NCBI GenBank assembly: GCA_020631235.1
Contig: JAHDHQ010000014.1
Location: 46,020-110,019 of the forward strand
From: Saprospiraceae bacterium
GTDB lineage: Bacteria > Bacteroidota > Bacteroidia > Chitinophagales > Saprospiraceae
Direction of reading: 5' to 3'
DNA: 64,000 nucleotides
Each line of letters starts with the position of its first letter. Position 1 is the stretch's first letter. Under the pieces are notes generated by a model that worked only from the letters and a program-made list of their open reading frames with translations, was not told where the DNA came from and made no database searches. Shown in pieces: positions 53,728-64,000 of this stretch. The translations under genes and the position numbers were made by a program.

Positions 53728-56700
53728 ATGAAAAAATCGATTATTACGGTCATATTCACTTTTTGCACATTATTAATGTGTAATTACTCATTTGCCCAAT
53801 GTGGAGCAGGTGAAACCGAAATTACTATTAGCTTTCCAGACCTAGGAGATTGGCCAGGAGAGATAAGTTTCTTTATAGATCCAGACCCGCCTGCAGGTCC
53901 AGTATCCGGAAATACCAGTGGCGTTACCTTTTGCGCAGCAAACGGGGTTTCCTACGATGTGGTAGGAGAAGATTCATTTGGTGATGGATGGAATGGAGCT
54001 GATATCGAAATCACGATTTCTGAAGATGGATCTGCTAATGGATGTGAAGGTGCACAAGCGGGTTGTACGCTCTTCGAGTCGGAAGATGTTGGGGATGGAA
54101 TTGGGAGTGGACCTGAGGTAGTTGCAACCATTCTAGCAGGAGGAAGTTCGATGAATGATGCGAATGGATGTCCATTAACTGACGTAATGGGTTGTACCAC
54201 AGCGACAGCATGTAATTTCGATCCTTGTGCTACCATTGATGATGGTAGTTGCGTAAATGAAGGAGATTTATGTGATGATGGTATTGATTGTACAACAAAC
54301 GATATGATTCAAGCGGATTGTAGCTGTATGGGTACCATTACTCCGGGTCTTGCCATCGATTGTGAAGATAACTGTGTTGATATTGCTACTGATTTGCAAG
54401 GTGCTACAGACCATTGTCCTGGGACTGCCACAGAAATTTTAGTCGATGATTTAGAAGATAAAGGTGGCGATGGAGTCAATATTTGGATAGTCAGTGATAA
54501 TGTAGATGGTGCAGGAACACCGGGAACACTTGGCGTGTTTAATGATTGGTCACTAACCGGCCCGGGTGGTGGGTCTATCAATTTGTTTTTTGATAATCCT
54601 ACCTGTGAAGAATATACTGCCAATTTAACCTATGAAATAACTTGTTGGCCAGATGCGAACGACCCTGGAAATATAATTTTATCAGGCTCAGCTGGTTCAT
54701 TAACGGTTTATCCAGAACCATTTACAGTAAATGTGGTAGAGCCAACTTGTGGAGGTGTAGATGGAATAGCAGAGCTTTTATCTGCTGATGGTACTGTTTG
54801 TGCTTCTGAAGTATTAGAAGGAGGTTCAGTGGGATGTGGAACAGATACTGACGCTGATGCAAGCTATGATTTTGGTAGTTTCTTTACAGCTAGTTCTTGT
54901 CCTCAAGGACCATTTGCTAGCACAACAACCATAGATTGTGAATTATGTACGTGTCCAGGATCAGCAGATTATGTGGATCCAATGGAAGAAGCTTGTGGTA
55001 GTGCAACACCAACCTTACCTTCAGCAGCTGATTTGTTAGATGATCCAAGTTTAGATTATGGAGTAGAAGTGACATGGTCTCCAGACCCAACTGTTGCAAT
55101 AGAACCTATGACTTGTGACGCTGAAACTGTGATGTATACGGCAACCATTATTTGTTTAGTGGACAATTCAGATATCACTCCTGCTTTAAATACACATACT
55201 TTAACAGTATATCCGACATTGACAAACAATTTTAAGGCTCCTCTTTGTGATAATGCGACCAATGGAGTGTACGAAGTATTAGCACCAGACGGTACAGTTT
55301 GTGACATGGTGGTAGGGACAGCAGGTGTATTAGACGAAGATTGTTCTGGAGGAGCAGTTGCAGCTACTTTATCATTTGGTCCAATGACTTACTTTGCTGG
55401 TACAGCGTGTGAAGTTACTTTCGAAGAAGATTTTTCAGCAAGTTGTGATCCTACAGGAGCTTGCAGTGCTGCTTGTGCGACAATTGATATAAATGAAGTA
55501 GATGCGGAAGCTTGTTCAGGAGTGCCATTTAATCTTAGCATCGGTGTAGAAAATTCAGATGGAGTAGATGTAAACATCTTTGTAATGGATAACTTGGGTG
55601 GTACATTTGGACCATTTAATGATTGGGATTTTAATCAAGAACCAGGGGAAATGTTGGCTTTTGCTTATGCCAATGAAACCTGTGATATATTGGATATTAA
55701 CTTCACTTATGAAATAAGATGTTATGCTTTTCCAGCTGAAGATGGTGAATTAATCTTTTCTGGCGAAATAGGAACAACAGCCATAGCGCCCGCTCAACCA
55801 ACTGCAGTAATTACGAATGTAGAAACAGAAGCATGTAGCGGTCAAGCCAATGTCATGACGGTAGAAATGCGAGCAGTAAATGGTAGTGTTTGTGACGTAT
55901 TAGAAGTGCCTGCCTCTATAAATATGACTTGTGGTGCAAGTGTACAGAGTGTTGGTTATTTGTGGGATGCATCAACTATAGCTGGAATTACAGGTGGAAG
56001 CGCTGATTGCTATACGGATTTAATGGGTGCAGAGAATATGACAATTTATCCTGCACAACCGATTGCTGTAGTTACCAATAATGAAGGTGATGTTTGTAGC
56101 GAGGCGACAGATGTCATAACAGTCGAATTAAGATCTTTAGATGGGACAGTTTGCGCTACGAAAATGTATGACGCATCTGCAAATATGACCTGTGAAGTTA
56201 TCGAAGAAGAAGTGGCTTATGAATGGACTATTGCGGAAATAGAAGCTATTACCGGGGCTCCTGCAGCTCTAGCTTGTTATGCAGTGGTTACAGGTTCGGA
56301 GGCAGTTAATGTAGCGCCTCAGCAATTTACAGCTAATGTTTCTTCGAATGTATTAGATGCATGTAGTGAAGAAGCAGACGTCATCACCGTACAATTATTA
56401 TCGGGAGATGGTACAGTATGTAATGAAAAAATGTATCCGGCACCTGCTAATAATACATGTGCAGCAGCAGCTGAAGATATAGCCTATTCTTGGACAGCAG
56501 CCGAAATTCAAACCTTAACTGGTTCTGCTATAAATTGTTATTCAGATGTGACTGGTGATGCATCAGTAAACATTTACCCAGCCCAGCATGTTGCAGAAGT
56601 GATGAATAATGTTGGAGACGCATGTAGCGAAGATACAGACGTTATCACAGTAGTTTTAAAATCAGTGGATGGCACAGTTTGCGACACTAAAACATACCCA

Positions 56701-59700
56701 GCTCCGGATAATAATACTTGTGCAGTTGTTGCAGAAGATATCGCTTATGAATGGACAGCTGCTGAAATACAAGCGTTAACAAATGCACCTGCAGATTGTT
56801 ATGCAGCTGTATCTGGAACAGCAACAGTTAATGTATATCCAGCTCAACCAACTACTGAAGTGACTGTAAATGCAGGTACATCATGTAGTGAAGAAGCAGC
56901 TGTAGTTACCGTAGTTTTAAAATCAGTAGATGGAACTATTTGTGCCACTAAAAATTATGATGCACCTGCTAATCTGACTTGTACAGGTGTTTTAGAAGAT
57001 ATTGTTTATGGATGGACATCAACAGAAATTCAAACCCTTTATGGTACACCAGCGGCCTTGGATTGTTATACTGATGTAGAAGGAACAGAACAGCTTACTG
57101 TTTACCCTCAGCAATTAACCGCAGAGGTAGCTAATAATTTAGGCATGGTATGCAGTGGAATGGGAAATGCCATCACTGTGCAGTTAAAAGCAGGAGATGG
57201 AACAGTTTGTTCTACCAAGTCTTATCCAGCGCCTTTAAATGAAGGTTGTGGAACTATGTCAGTAAATATTGCTTATGAATGGACTATTGCTGAAATTGAG
57301 GCTTTGACCGGCGCACCAGCCGCAAATCTTTGTTACACCGAAGTGAGTGGATCAGATAATGTTACAGTATTCCCTGTTCAGCCGGAAGCCGTTGTAGTAG
57401 AAAATGTGGCTGATGCTTGCAGCGAACAAACAGAAGTAATTACTGTTGAATTAAGATCAGCTGATGGAACTGTATGTGATACAAAGACCCTTGACGCTCC
57501 TTTAAATAATACTTGTTCATCAGCCATAGAATCCATCGCGTATGAATGGACGGTAGCCGAAATAGAAACATTGACAGGAGCACCAGCTGCATTAGCTTGT
57601 TATGCTGCAGTGAATGGTGCTGAGAATTTCACAGTTTACCCAGCAAATCCTTCTGAGTTTGTTGCAGAAGTTGTGTCACAAGCGTGTAGTGAAGAAGGTG
57701 AAGTGTTGACAGTGGAATTAAGAGCAGTAGATGGAAGTATATGTGATACTAAAACATTTGATGCAATGTCAAATTCGACTTGTGGTTTTGTCAACGAAAC
57801 TATTGATTTTGAATGGACGGTCGCGGAGCTAGAAACATTGTTTGGAGCACCTGCAGCTTTAGCCTGTTATACAACCGTAGCTGATGATGAAACTATTGCA
57901 GTATACCCAGAACAACCTGTTGCAGAGGTGACTTCAAATGCAGGAGCATCTTGTAGTGCTGCTGAAGATGTAGTTTCTGTGGATTTAAAAGCAGCAGACG
58001 GTACAGTTTGCGCAACAAAAACATATGACGCACCAGCAAATAACACTTGTGATGTAATTACAGTTGATATTGATTATGAATGGACATTGGCAGAAGTGAT
58101 AGCCATTACAGGAGATTCAGGAGATGCTGATTGTTTTGAAGCGGTGATAGGAACTGAACAAGTGGATGTTGCACCTGCTCAGCCAAGTTTACTTTTAACC
58201 GCAGCTACACCTTCTGGCTGTGATGGCTCAGATGGTATGTTGACCTTCCAAATTGTAGCTGCTGACGGAGTAACAGTTTGTGCTGGTGGGCTTATTCCAG
58301 TATTGCCAAATAACACTTGCGATGTAGAAAATATAGAGATAGAATACGGCCAAAGTGTTTCTAACCTTGCTGCCTTATTGGGTGGAGATATGTCTTGTTA
58401 CAGTGAAATATTTGAAACAGAAATAATATCAAGACCAATCATAGCTCAAGCACCTGTAATTAATAGAACAGAAGCCTGTATTCCTGGAAATTTTGGAACT
58501 TGTTCGTACGAAGTAGTTGCTGCATGTGGAAATGATATTATAACTGCTCCAGCATCTGCAAGCCAAATGGAAGCTTCTGGTTTTGATGGTGCAATGATTG
58601 ATATAGAAGTGGAAACAGAAGATGGATGTATAGAGACTTTCAGCGTTGCTAAGCCTGATTGTGATTGTAATATAAGTTTAGAATATGCAGACAATGAGTT
58701 ATCTGATCCGTGTGCTTGCAATGGTGATCAATCAGCCAATGGAGCAGGTGACGGAACTTTCTCTGAGACAGTAACTTTCACAGGAACTTGTGGATTAACC
58801 ATTGTGGTGGGTGCAGGATCTACACCTGCAAGCTTAGTAGGTTTGCCTTTTAGTTCGATGTTAAATAGCAATGGAACAGATTGTGATTACACGATTACTT
58901 TTGACCATCAAGATAAGGTGGGATATTATATCACATTAGAAAACGACCTTGGCCTACCTATAAATGACAGTGCTACAGGGGAGCAATATGCCATAGGTAA
59001 TGTATGTGAATATCCAGTAATCAGCGAGCCAGATTTAGCAGACGTTTGTGCGTCAGCTGATTTAGTAGCTTCTATCGAAATGCTTTCGGCTGAAGTTTCA
59101 GGATTGCCAGGTACTATGACAGTATCTATTAATGGAGGACCAGCACTAGCAGCTTCGGATTTTGATCCGGCGGTGTTAGGTATAGGTGCTCATACCATAG
59201 ATTGGGTATTTGTCGGGGACTTTGTAGATAATGTAAACGGAACCATTGCAGATCCTGCATATCCTGGTTGTGAAACATCTTATAGAGAAACAGTGTACAT
59301 TAACCCTGAGCCAGTGATAATTTCATCGCCAGAAGCCTTAATGGTTTGTGATGGTACTGATGCAGTGTTTAATGTACAAGCCACTGTGGCTTCTGCGGAT
59401 CATTTGACACCAAATACATCAGCTATTTATTTTAGAGTCGAAGCTTTTTTAGCCGGCGTTTGGACGCATATTTATACTCAGTCTACTGACTTGGGAGGTG
59501 TCGATGGAGCCATTATAGATGAAGATATTTTAGTTCCTGCCTTTGGCGAATTAAATTGTTCAGAAATACGAATCGAAGTATTAGCTGATCATGATCTTGG
59601 AGAAGTGTGCGGTGTGTATACAGATCCTGTGCAGATTATAGTTCATAATGAAGATTTTATAGCTTGTAATGATACTATCACATTTAGTATTAATGCAGAC

Positions 59701-62700
59701 TGTACAGCAGAGACAGCTATTGCTATGTTTTTGGAAAGTGAAGCACAAGAAGTGTGTGGAGAATATGTAGAGGACTATCTTTCTACTTTTTATGCCTCTG
59801 AAGTGATGGATCCAGATGGTAACCCTATTGCTGATGCTGATATTCCTAATTATATTGGCCAATGTCTTGATTTCAAGGTTACAGATCTTTGTACAGAAAA
59901 TTACTGTTGGGGTGTGATGTGCGTAGAAGATAAAGTAGCACCTCTTATCGAGAATTGTGATGATTTGGATGCTTTCCTTTATTGCTACGAATTTGATGGT
60001 GTACTACATAGTCCTATGTATACAAATCCTACAGACGGTTTATTACCTTATCCAGTAATCAACGATTGTGGTGATGATTATACTTTGACTTATACTGACG
60101 AATTCGAGTATTTAAACGAAGATGATCCAAAGTGTGGTGATATTGTGATCACTCGAACTTGGGTCACTTATGAAACGGCTGGCGGATCTGGAGCAACCCA
60201 TACATTGACAGATACATGTAAGGCTACTTATACCTTAGTGCCATTCGATTTGAGTGGTATCGAGTTACCATCTAAGACAGTATCTCTTTCTTGTGGACAA
60301 GAGGCACATCCTGATTCGATCATGAGCTATTATGATGATCCATTAAGTGTAGATTATGATTTTGATGAATGCCGTTTAGATAGAGTAGAGAACAACGAGG
60401 GAATCCAACACGCATATCCACATATTTACGCTATTGGATGCGATGGAGAACTCCATGCTCAAGCTATAAATAATAATGTATGTAACATATTTACAAGCTA
60501 TACAGACCTGGATTTTGCTGCTTGTGATGACTGTCCTGAAAACGATCACAAGAAAATAACGCGTACGTGGACCTTCTTGGATTGGTGTTCTGGTGAAGTA
60601 GTTGATTATGAGCAACTAATCAAAGCGGTGGATGATGTGCCACCGGTGATTGAAGTAGCTGATTATACTGCTGGTATTGATCCTTGGAATTGTTTAGGAA
60701 ACTTTACATTTAAGACTCCTGAGCATTTATACGATGATTGTACTCACTATGCTGATTATACTATTTCTGGTCCTGGTACTATTTATAGTGTAAATGAAGG
60801 GGGAGGAGCTCCATACGCAGTAACAGGCGTTCCAAAAGGAGAAAACACCTTTTATTACGAAGCATTCGATTGTTGTGGTAATGTAGCAGTGGACACAGTA
60901 ATAATAAACGTAATCGATGATGTGCCACCGACGCCTATTACTTTACAGGATTTGGTGATAGGAATGACGACAAGTAATTATGACAATGGCATAGCCAAGA
61001 TTCATGCAGAAGAATTTGATAATGGTTCTCATGATGGAAATTGTGGACCAGTAAGGTTCGAGGTTAGAAGAGTATCTGGTTCTGCATGCCAAAACGAGGG
61101 TGTTGATGGTTACAACAACAATTTAACTTATACAAACGAAGGAAGAATATTTGATCACGAAAATGATACAGATAATGGCGCATTTGTAACTTTCTGTTGT
61201 GAAGATTTAGATCAAATGGATGAAAATGGTATTGCCTATGGAATTCACAAAGTTTGGTTTAGAGTTTTTGATTCTGGAACGGACATGATTTTTAATACGG
61301 AAGATGACAACTTTAATGAGTCATGGATTAATGTGAGAGTTGAGGATAAGTTATTTGCCAATGTTGTTTGTCCTCCAGATGTAACTATTTGTTGTGGATG
61401 GGATCCACAAGATCAGACACATACGGGAGTACCTGTAAACAATTCAGTGTGCCATGATTATGATGTAGAAATAAAGTACGATTTACCTTTAGGTGATTAT
61501 GATGAGTTCTGCAATGAAGGTACATTACAAAGAACCTATGACATTGCGGTAGAGAGAGACAGCTTAACAGGTGAAGTCACTGAATGGGGAGGTCATGGAT
61601 GTACTCAGTTAATATATGTAGAATGGTCATCATGTTGGGATCCAACATGGCCAGGCGGACCATTAGATGATGGAACATACGAGTTTGGCGAGTGTGCTGA
61701 TGAAACTTTACCATATTGTGGTGGCAGTATTAACTGGCCCGACGACGAAACCTTGGTATGCGCTAACTATGAGCTAGAAGTGCCTACTTGGGATGGAACA
61801 GCATGTGATAGAATTGCTTGGAATGTACAGCAAGATACATTCTGGTTCGAAGAAGGAGCATGTTTTAAATTGCTTAATCATTGGACCGTATTAAACGAAT
61901 GTGTTGAAGAAAGATATCCTGGTTATGGTACATGGTCTCATACGCAAGTGGTGAAATTCTTCGATGATGAAGATCCAATCATGGAAGGAATAGATACTTG
62001 TTATGCAGGAGAATTAGTTTGTGAGGGAATGCCGACATTGGTCAATAAAGCATGTGATACTCTGGGTGAGTGTATGAGTGAATGGATCAAGTGGGAAGTG
62101 AAAGTGGACATCTGGGGAGATTGGACGTTTGACTACGAATTTAGCACATTAGCACCTAGAAATGATCCAAACTTTGGAACACCGATTAATGAGTTTTACA
62201 TTCCAGCGACAATGAGTTGTGAAGAAGTAATGGTGAAATTACCTGAAGCAATACCAGTGAGTAAATATCAGCACAGAGTTGTGTGGAGAGCAAGCGATGG
62301 TTGTGGTAATATTGCTACGCAAACAACTCATTTTACGGTAGAGGATAAAAAAGCACCTACACCATATTGTTTAGATGTGTCGACAGCTCTAATGGAAAAT
62401 GGAGAACTTGATCTTTGGGCATGTGATTTTGACTTAGGAAGTTTTGATGATTGTACACCTTTAGAAGAATTGCGATTTACATTTACAGACGTACATCCAG
62501 ATGAAGATCCTGATTATAATCAAGATTTAATGTGTTCTGAGCGAACGTTTACATGTCAAGATATACCTACAGGTTTAGAAGAAGGTAACCCAATATTGAT
62601 CAATGTTTATGTTTGGGATGAGTGTGGAAACAGAGATTTCTGTGCAGTGGATTTAACTTTGATTGATAATTCTGAAACTAACCTTTGTGATGAAGGAGAA

Positions 62701-63906
62701 AACGGACGAATTATGGGTTCAGTAAAGACAGAAATGGGTGAATCTGTAGAAGATGTTGCTGTAACGATTGAGTCACTGTTACCTGATTATCCTCGTACTC
62801 ATATGACAGACGATGAAGGTGATTTTGATACAAGCATGCATCCACACGGACACAACTATAATTTGACAGCTCATAAAGATATTGAGCACCTAAATGGTGT
62901 GTCAACCATCGATATTGTGATCATCCAGCGTCATATATTAGGATTAGGTGATCTATCTACTCCTTATAAAATGATTGCAGCTGATGTAAATGAAGATCAA
63001 AAAATCACAGGTTTTGATTTATTGGAGATAAGAAAGTTGATTTTGAATATTTACGCAGAGTTTCCTAATACAGAAAGCTGGCAATTCGTAGATGCACATC
63101 AGTCATTAACATTCGCTAATCCATTTGAATACAATGAATTATTACAGGTGTTTAATTTGACCTCTCACATGGAGGATGAAGATTTTATCGCGGTAAAAAT
63201 GGGTGATGTTAATAACAGTGTCCAGTTGAGTGCACAAGATGATGCTGATACACGTAGCCAAGAAAAGCTGTATGTGCAGGTAGAAGATAAAACATTTGAA
63301 GCAGATGAGATAGTTGAAACAAACTTGAGCATACAATCTGATGACAGCTGGTTTGGATTCCAATTTACGTTATCGTTAGATGGTTTGTCTTTCGAAAGTT
63401 TGATAGAAAATAATGACTGGATTACTGAAGATAACTTAGCAGTAATCGATGAAAACACGGTAACATTCAGTTGGAATGATGTACAACCAATGGCATTAAG
63501 TGATTTTAATATTCCATTAAGGTTGAGAGCGACGACTTCAGGGAATGTCAATGAAGCAATAAGCATAAACTCTAGCTATACAAAAGCTGAGGCTTACACA
63601 TCTTCATTGCAGATAGCAGATATCATACTGGAAAGAGAAGGTTTAAGTTATGTGCTACACCAAAATGAACCGAATCCATTTATGGTAGCAACAAAAATAG
63701 CTTTCGAATTACCTGAAGCACAAGAAGCAAGCATAAGTATTTTTGACATGTCTGGTAAAATATTGAAAACAATTACTGGAAACTATCAAAAAGGCTTAAA
63801 CGAAATAGTATTAGAAAAGAGTGATTTAGGAGCTTCTAATGTATATTATTACCAACTTGAAGCTGGTGATTTTACACAAACGAAGAAAATGATCTCTATT
63901 CAGTAA
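53728..63906 (+). CDS. Giant T9SS-secreted multidomain adhesin-like protein (3392 aa)
   Basis: After a signal peptide (1-23) comes a beta domain with many cysteines, a thrombospondin-type-like DDGSC motif (MGCTTATACNFDPCATIDDG) near residue 165, and Ig-like modules. Ten tandem 87-89 residue modules, each with four conserved cysteines, span residues 689-1570. Then come HYR-like and Ig-like modules (about 1570-2990), a carboxypeptidase-regulatory-like domain (GRIMGSVKTEMGESVEDVAV), a dockerin-like calcium loop (DVNEDQKITGFD, Asp3086-Asp3097), a cohesin-like domain (about 3150-3270) and a T9SS type A domain (LHQNEPNPFMVATKIAFEL to the end). Such proteins of Saprospiria are surface-bound or released and may act in adhesion or gliding, but the role here is unknown. 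The gene ends in a terminator at 63931. Confidence 0.9.
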   Translation: MKKSIITVIFTFCTLLMCNYSFAQCGAGETEITISFPDLGDWPGEISFFIDPDPPAGPVSGNTSGVTFCAANGVSYDVVGEDSFGDGWNGADIEITISEDGSANGCEGAQAGCTLFESEDVGDGIGSGPEVVATILAGGSSMNDANGCPLTDVMGCTTATACNFDPCATIDDGSCVNEGDLCDDGIDCTTNDMIQADCSCMGTITPGLAIDCEDNCVDIATDLQGATDHCPGTATEILVDDLEDKGGDGVNIWIVSDNVDGAGTPGTLGVFNDWSLTGPGGGSINLFFDNPTCEEYTANLTYEITCWPDANDPGNIILSGSAGSLTVYPEPFTVNVVEPTCGGVDGIAELLSADGTVCASEVLEGGSVGCGTDTDADASYDFGSFFTASSCPQGPFASTTTIDCELCTCPGSADYVDPMEEACGSATPTLPSAADLLDDPSLDYGVEVTWSPDPTVAIEPMTCDAETVMYTATIICLVDNSDITPALNTHTLTVYPTLTNNFKAPLCDNATNGVYEVLAPDGTVCDMVVGTAGVLDEDCSGGAVAATLSFGPMTYFAGTACEVTFEEDFSASCDPTGACSAACATIDINEVDAEACSGVPFNLSIGVENSDGVDVNIFVMDNLGGTFGPFNDWDFNQEPGEMLAFAYANETCDILDINFTYEIRCYAFPAEDGELIFSGEIGTTAIAPAQPTAVITNVETEACSGQANVMTVEMRAVNGSVCDVLEVPASINMTCGASVQSVGYLWDASTIAGITGGSADCYTDLMGAENMTIYPAQPIAVVTNNEGDVCSEATDVITVELRSLDGTVCATKMYDASANMTCEVIEEEVAYEWTIAEIEAITGAPAALACYAVVTGSEAVNVAPQQFTANVSSNVLDACSEEADVITVQLLSGDGTVCNEKMYPAPANNTCAAAAEDIAYSWTAAEIQTLTGSAINCYSDVTGDASVNIYPAQHVAEVMNNVGDACSEDTDVITVVLKSVDGTVCDTKTYPAPDNNTCAVVAEDIAYEWTAAEIQALTNAPADCYAAVSGTATVNVYPAQPTTEVTVNAGTSCSEEAAVVTVVLKSVDGTICATKNYDAPANLTCTGVLEDIVYGWTSTEIQTLYGTPAALDCYTDVEGTEQLTVYPQQLTAEVANNLGMVCSGMGNAITVQLKAGDGTVCSTKSYPAPLNEGCGTMSVNIAYEWTIAEIEALTGAPAANLCYTEVSGSDNVTVFPVQPEAVVVENVADACSEQTEVITVELRSADGTVCDTKTLDAPLNNTCSSAIESIAYEWTVAEIETLTGAPAALACYAAVNGAENFTVYPANPSEFVAEVVSQACSEEGEVLTVELRAVDGSICDTKTFDAMSNSTCGFVNETIDFEWTVAELETLFGAPAALACYTTVADDETIAVYPEQPVAEVTSNAGASCSAAEDVVSVDLKAADGTVCATKTYDAPANNTCDVITVDIDYEWTLAEVIAITGDSGDADCFEAVIGTEQVDVAPAQPSLLLTAATPSGCDGSDGMLTFQIVAADGVTVCAGGLIPVLPNNTCDVENIEIEYGQSVSNLAALLGGDMSCYSEIFETEIISRPIIAQAPVINRTEACIPGNFGTCSYEVVAACGNDIITAPASASQMEASGFDGAMIDIEVETEDGCIETFSVAKPDCDCNISLEYADNELSDPCACNGDQSANGAGDGTFSETVTFTGTCGLTIVVGAGSTPASLVGLPFSSMLNSNGTDCDYTITFDHQDKVGYYITLENDLGLPINDSATGEQYAIGNVCEYPVISEPDLADVCASADLVASIEMLSAEVSGLPGTMTVSINGGPALAASDFDPAVLGIGAHTIDWVFVGDFVDNVNGTIADPAYPGCETSYRETVYINPEPVIISSPEALMVCDGTDAVFNVQATVASADHLTPNTSAIYFRVEAFLAGVWTHIYTQSTDLGGVDGAIIDEDILVPAFGELNCSEIRIEVLADHDLGEVCGVYTDPVQIIVHNEDFIACNDTITFSINADCTAETAIAMFLESEAQEVCGEYVEDYLSTFYASEVMDPDGNPIADADIPNYIGQCLDFKVTDLCTENYCWGVMCVEDKVAPLIENCDDLDAFLYCYEFDGVLHSPMYTNPTDGLLPYPVINDCGDDYTLTYTDEFEYLNEDDPKCGDIVITRTWVTYETAGGSGATHTLTDTCKATYTLVPFDLSGIELPSKTVSLSCGQEAHPDSIMSYYDDPLSVDYDFDECRLDRVENNEGIQHAYPHIYAIGCDGELHAQAINNNVCNIFTSYTDLDFAACDDCPENDHKKITRTWTFLDWCSGEVVDYEQLIKAVDDVPPVIEVADYTAGIDPWNCLGNFTFKTPEHLYDDCTHYADYTISGPGTIYSVNEGGGAPYAVTGVPKGENTFYYEAFDCCGNVAVDTVIINVIDDVPPTPITLQDLVIGMTTSNYDNGIAKIHAEEFDNGSHDGNCGPVRFEVRRVSGSACQNEGVDGYNNNLTYTNEGRIFDHENDTDNGAFVTFCCEDLDQMDENGIAYGIHKVWFRVFDSGTDMIFNTEDDNFNESWINVRVEDKLFANVVCPPDVTICCGWDPQDQTHTGVPVNNSVCHDYDVEIKYDLPLGDYDEFCNEGTLQRTYDIAVERDSLTGEVTEWGGHGCTQLIYVEWSSCWDPTWPGGPLDDGTYEFGECADETLPYCGGSINWPDDETLVCANYELEVPTWDGTACDRIAWNVQQDTFWFEEGACFKLLNHWTVLNECVEERYPGYGTWSHTQVVKFFDDEDPIMEGIDTCYAGELVCEGMPTLVNKACDTLGECMSEWIKWEVKVDIWGDWTFDYEFSTLAPRNDPNFGTPINEFYIPATMSCEEVMVKLPEAIPVSKYQHRVVWRASDGCGNIATQTTHFTVEDKKAPTPYCLDVSTALMENGELDLWACDFDLGSFDDCTPLEELRFTFTDVHPDEDPDYNQDLMCSERTFTCQDIPTGLEEGNPILINVYVWDECGNRDFCAVDLTLIDNSETNLCDEGENGRIMGSVKTEMGESVEDVAVTIESLLPDYPRTHMTDDEGDFDTSMHPHGHNYNLTAHKDIEHLNGVSTIDIVIIQRHILGLGDLSTPYKMIAADVNEDQKITGFDLLEIRKLILNIYAEFPNTESWQFVDAHQSLTFANPFEYNELLQVFNLTSHMEDEDFIAVKMGDVNNSVQLSAQDDADTRSQEKLYVQVEDKTFEADEIVETNLSIQSDDSWFGFQFTLSLDGLSFESLIENNDWITEDNLAVIDENTVTFSWNDVQPMALSDFNIPLRLRATTSGNVNEAISINSSYTKAEAYTSSLQIADIILEREGLSYVLHQNEPNPFMVATKIAFELPEAQEASISIFDMSGKILKTITGNYQKGLNEIVLEKSDLGASNVYYYQLEAGDFTQTKKMISIQ
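55792..58437 (+). repeat. Ten tandem 261/267-base repeats in the giant adhesin
   Basis: Unit boundaries, taken at the A/Q-Q-P-type start, are 55792, 56053, 56320, 56581, 56842, 57109, 57376, 57643, 57910 and 58177. Lengths are 261 or 267 bases (87 or 89 codons), so the frame is always kept. Each unit contains CSE-type, DGTVC, NNTC-type and a final CY cysteine with motifs VITVELRS, YEWTIAEIE and LTGAPAAL. Units 2-9 are close to each other; 1 and 10 are more divergent. DNA identity was not measured. Confidence 0.9.
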
Positions 63907-63930
63907 AATTTACGGTCGGTATTTAAATAA

Positions 63931-63964
63931 AGAGGCTGTCTCAAGTCGAGATAGTCTCTTTTTT
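63931..63964 (+). terminator. Intrinsic terminator after the giant adhesin gene
   Basis: AGAGGCTGTCTC and GAGATAGTCTCT pair over 12 positions (two G-T pairs) around a 5-base loop, followed by five T. It lies 24 bases after the adhesin stop. Confidence 0.85.
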
Positions 63965-64000
63965 ATTTATGCTTAATGAAGCCTGTGCTTTCCTACTACA

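Noticed and set aside
54309..54623. Long minus-strand frames opposite the giant adhesin
   Set aside because: They arise from the Asp/Gly/Thr-rich coding of the plus strand; they have no signal, motif or promoter.
55792..58437. CRISPR-like or satellite DNA
   Set aside because: The repeat is in frame, 261/267 bases long, without spacers, and encodes protein modules.
62977..63100. Cellulosome component
   Set aside because: Only one dockerin-like loop in a T9SS adhesin, with no cellulase or scaffoldin genes in the window.

Overview
The window looks like a chromosomal segment of a marine or aquatic Bacteroidota, most likely of the Saprospiria type. The evidence is an AT-rich sequence, SusC/SusD pairs, several proteins with type IX secretion (T9SS) C-terminal sorting domains, the small Bacteroidota-specific DUF4295 gene beside rpmB and rpmG, start regions without Shine-Dalgarno sites, and Bacteroidota -7 promoter boxes (TAnnTTTG). 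A very long T9SS protein with DDGSC-type motifs, a dockerin-like loop and cysteine-rich repeats also fits that class. No phage, insertion sequence or CRISPR array is visible.

Layout. 1-6.8 kb: a carotenoid desaturase cut by the window edge, two small exported proteins, a secreted CotH-kinase-like protein, an HtrA protease and dapF. 6.8-25.5 kb: a starch/maltodextrin locus. On the minus strand lie a Nudix-type regulator, a secreted GH13, a three-module SusE/F-like lipoprotein, SusC, SusD, a large T9SS GH13 and a second CotH protein. Diverging on the plus strand are an SLC45-like transporter, beta-phosphoglucomutase and a GH65 maltose phosphorylase. Together these encode binding, outer-membrane import, hydrolysis, inner-membrane uptake and phosphorolysis to glucose-6-phosphate. 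An inverted repeat sits between the two divergent promoters, over their -33 regions. 25.5-49.9 kb: mostly housekeeping genes (sucC, mdh, tilS, mltG, panB, dnaK, etfBA, a UDG, a threonine aldolase, lepA, ftsY, L33, L28, tRNA-Arg) interleaved with lineage-specific exported proteins and an M43-type metalloprotease. 50.1-52.9 kb: a tandem array of four paralogous lipoproteins with peptidoglycan-binding-like C-termini, in which intact and broken copies alternate. 53.3-63.9 kb: a small exported protein followed by a 3392-residue T9SS adhesin-like protein with ten tandem 87-89 residue repeats, ended by a strong terminator.

The least ordinary parts are the alternating intact/broken lipoprotein array, the CotH-type kinase embedded in the starch operon, the SusE-first gene order with a terminator before susC, the probable Nudix-regulator operator, and the giant repeat protein. 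No convincing completely new multi-gene system was found.
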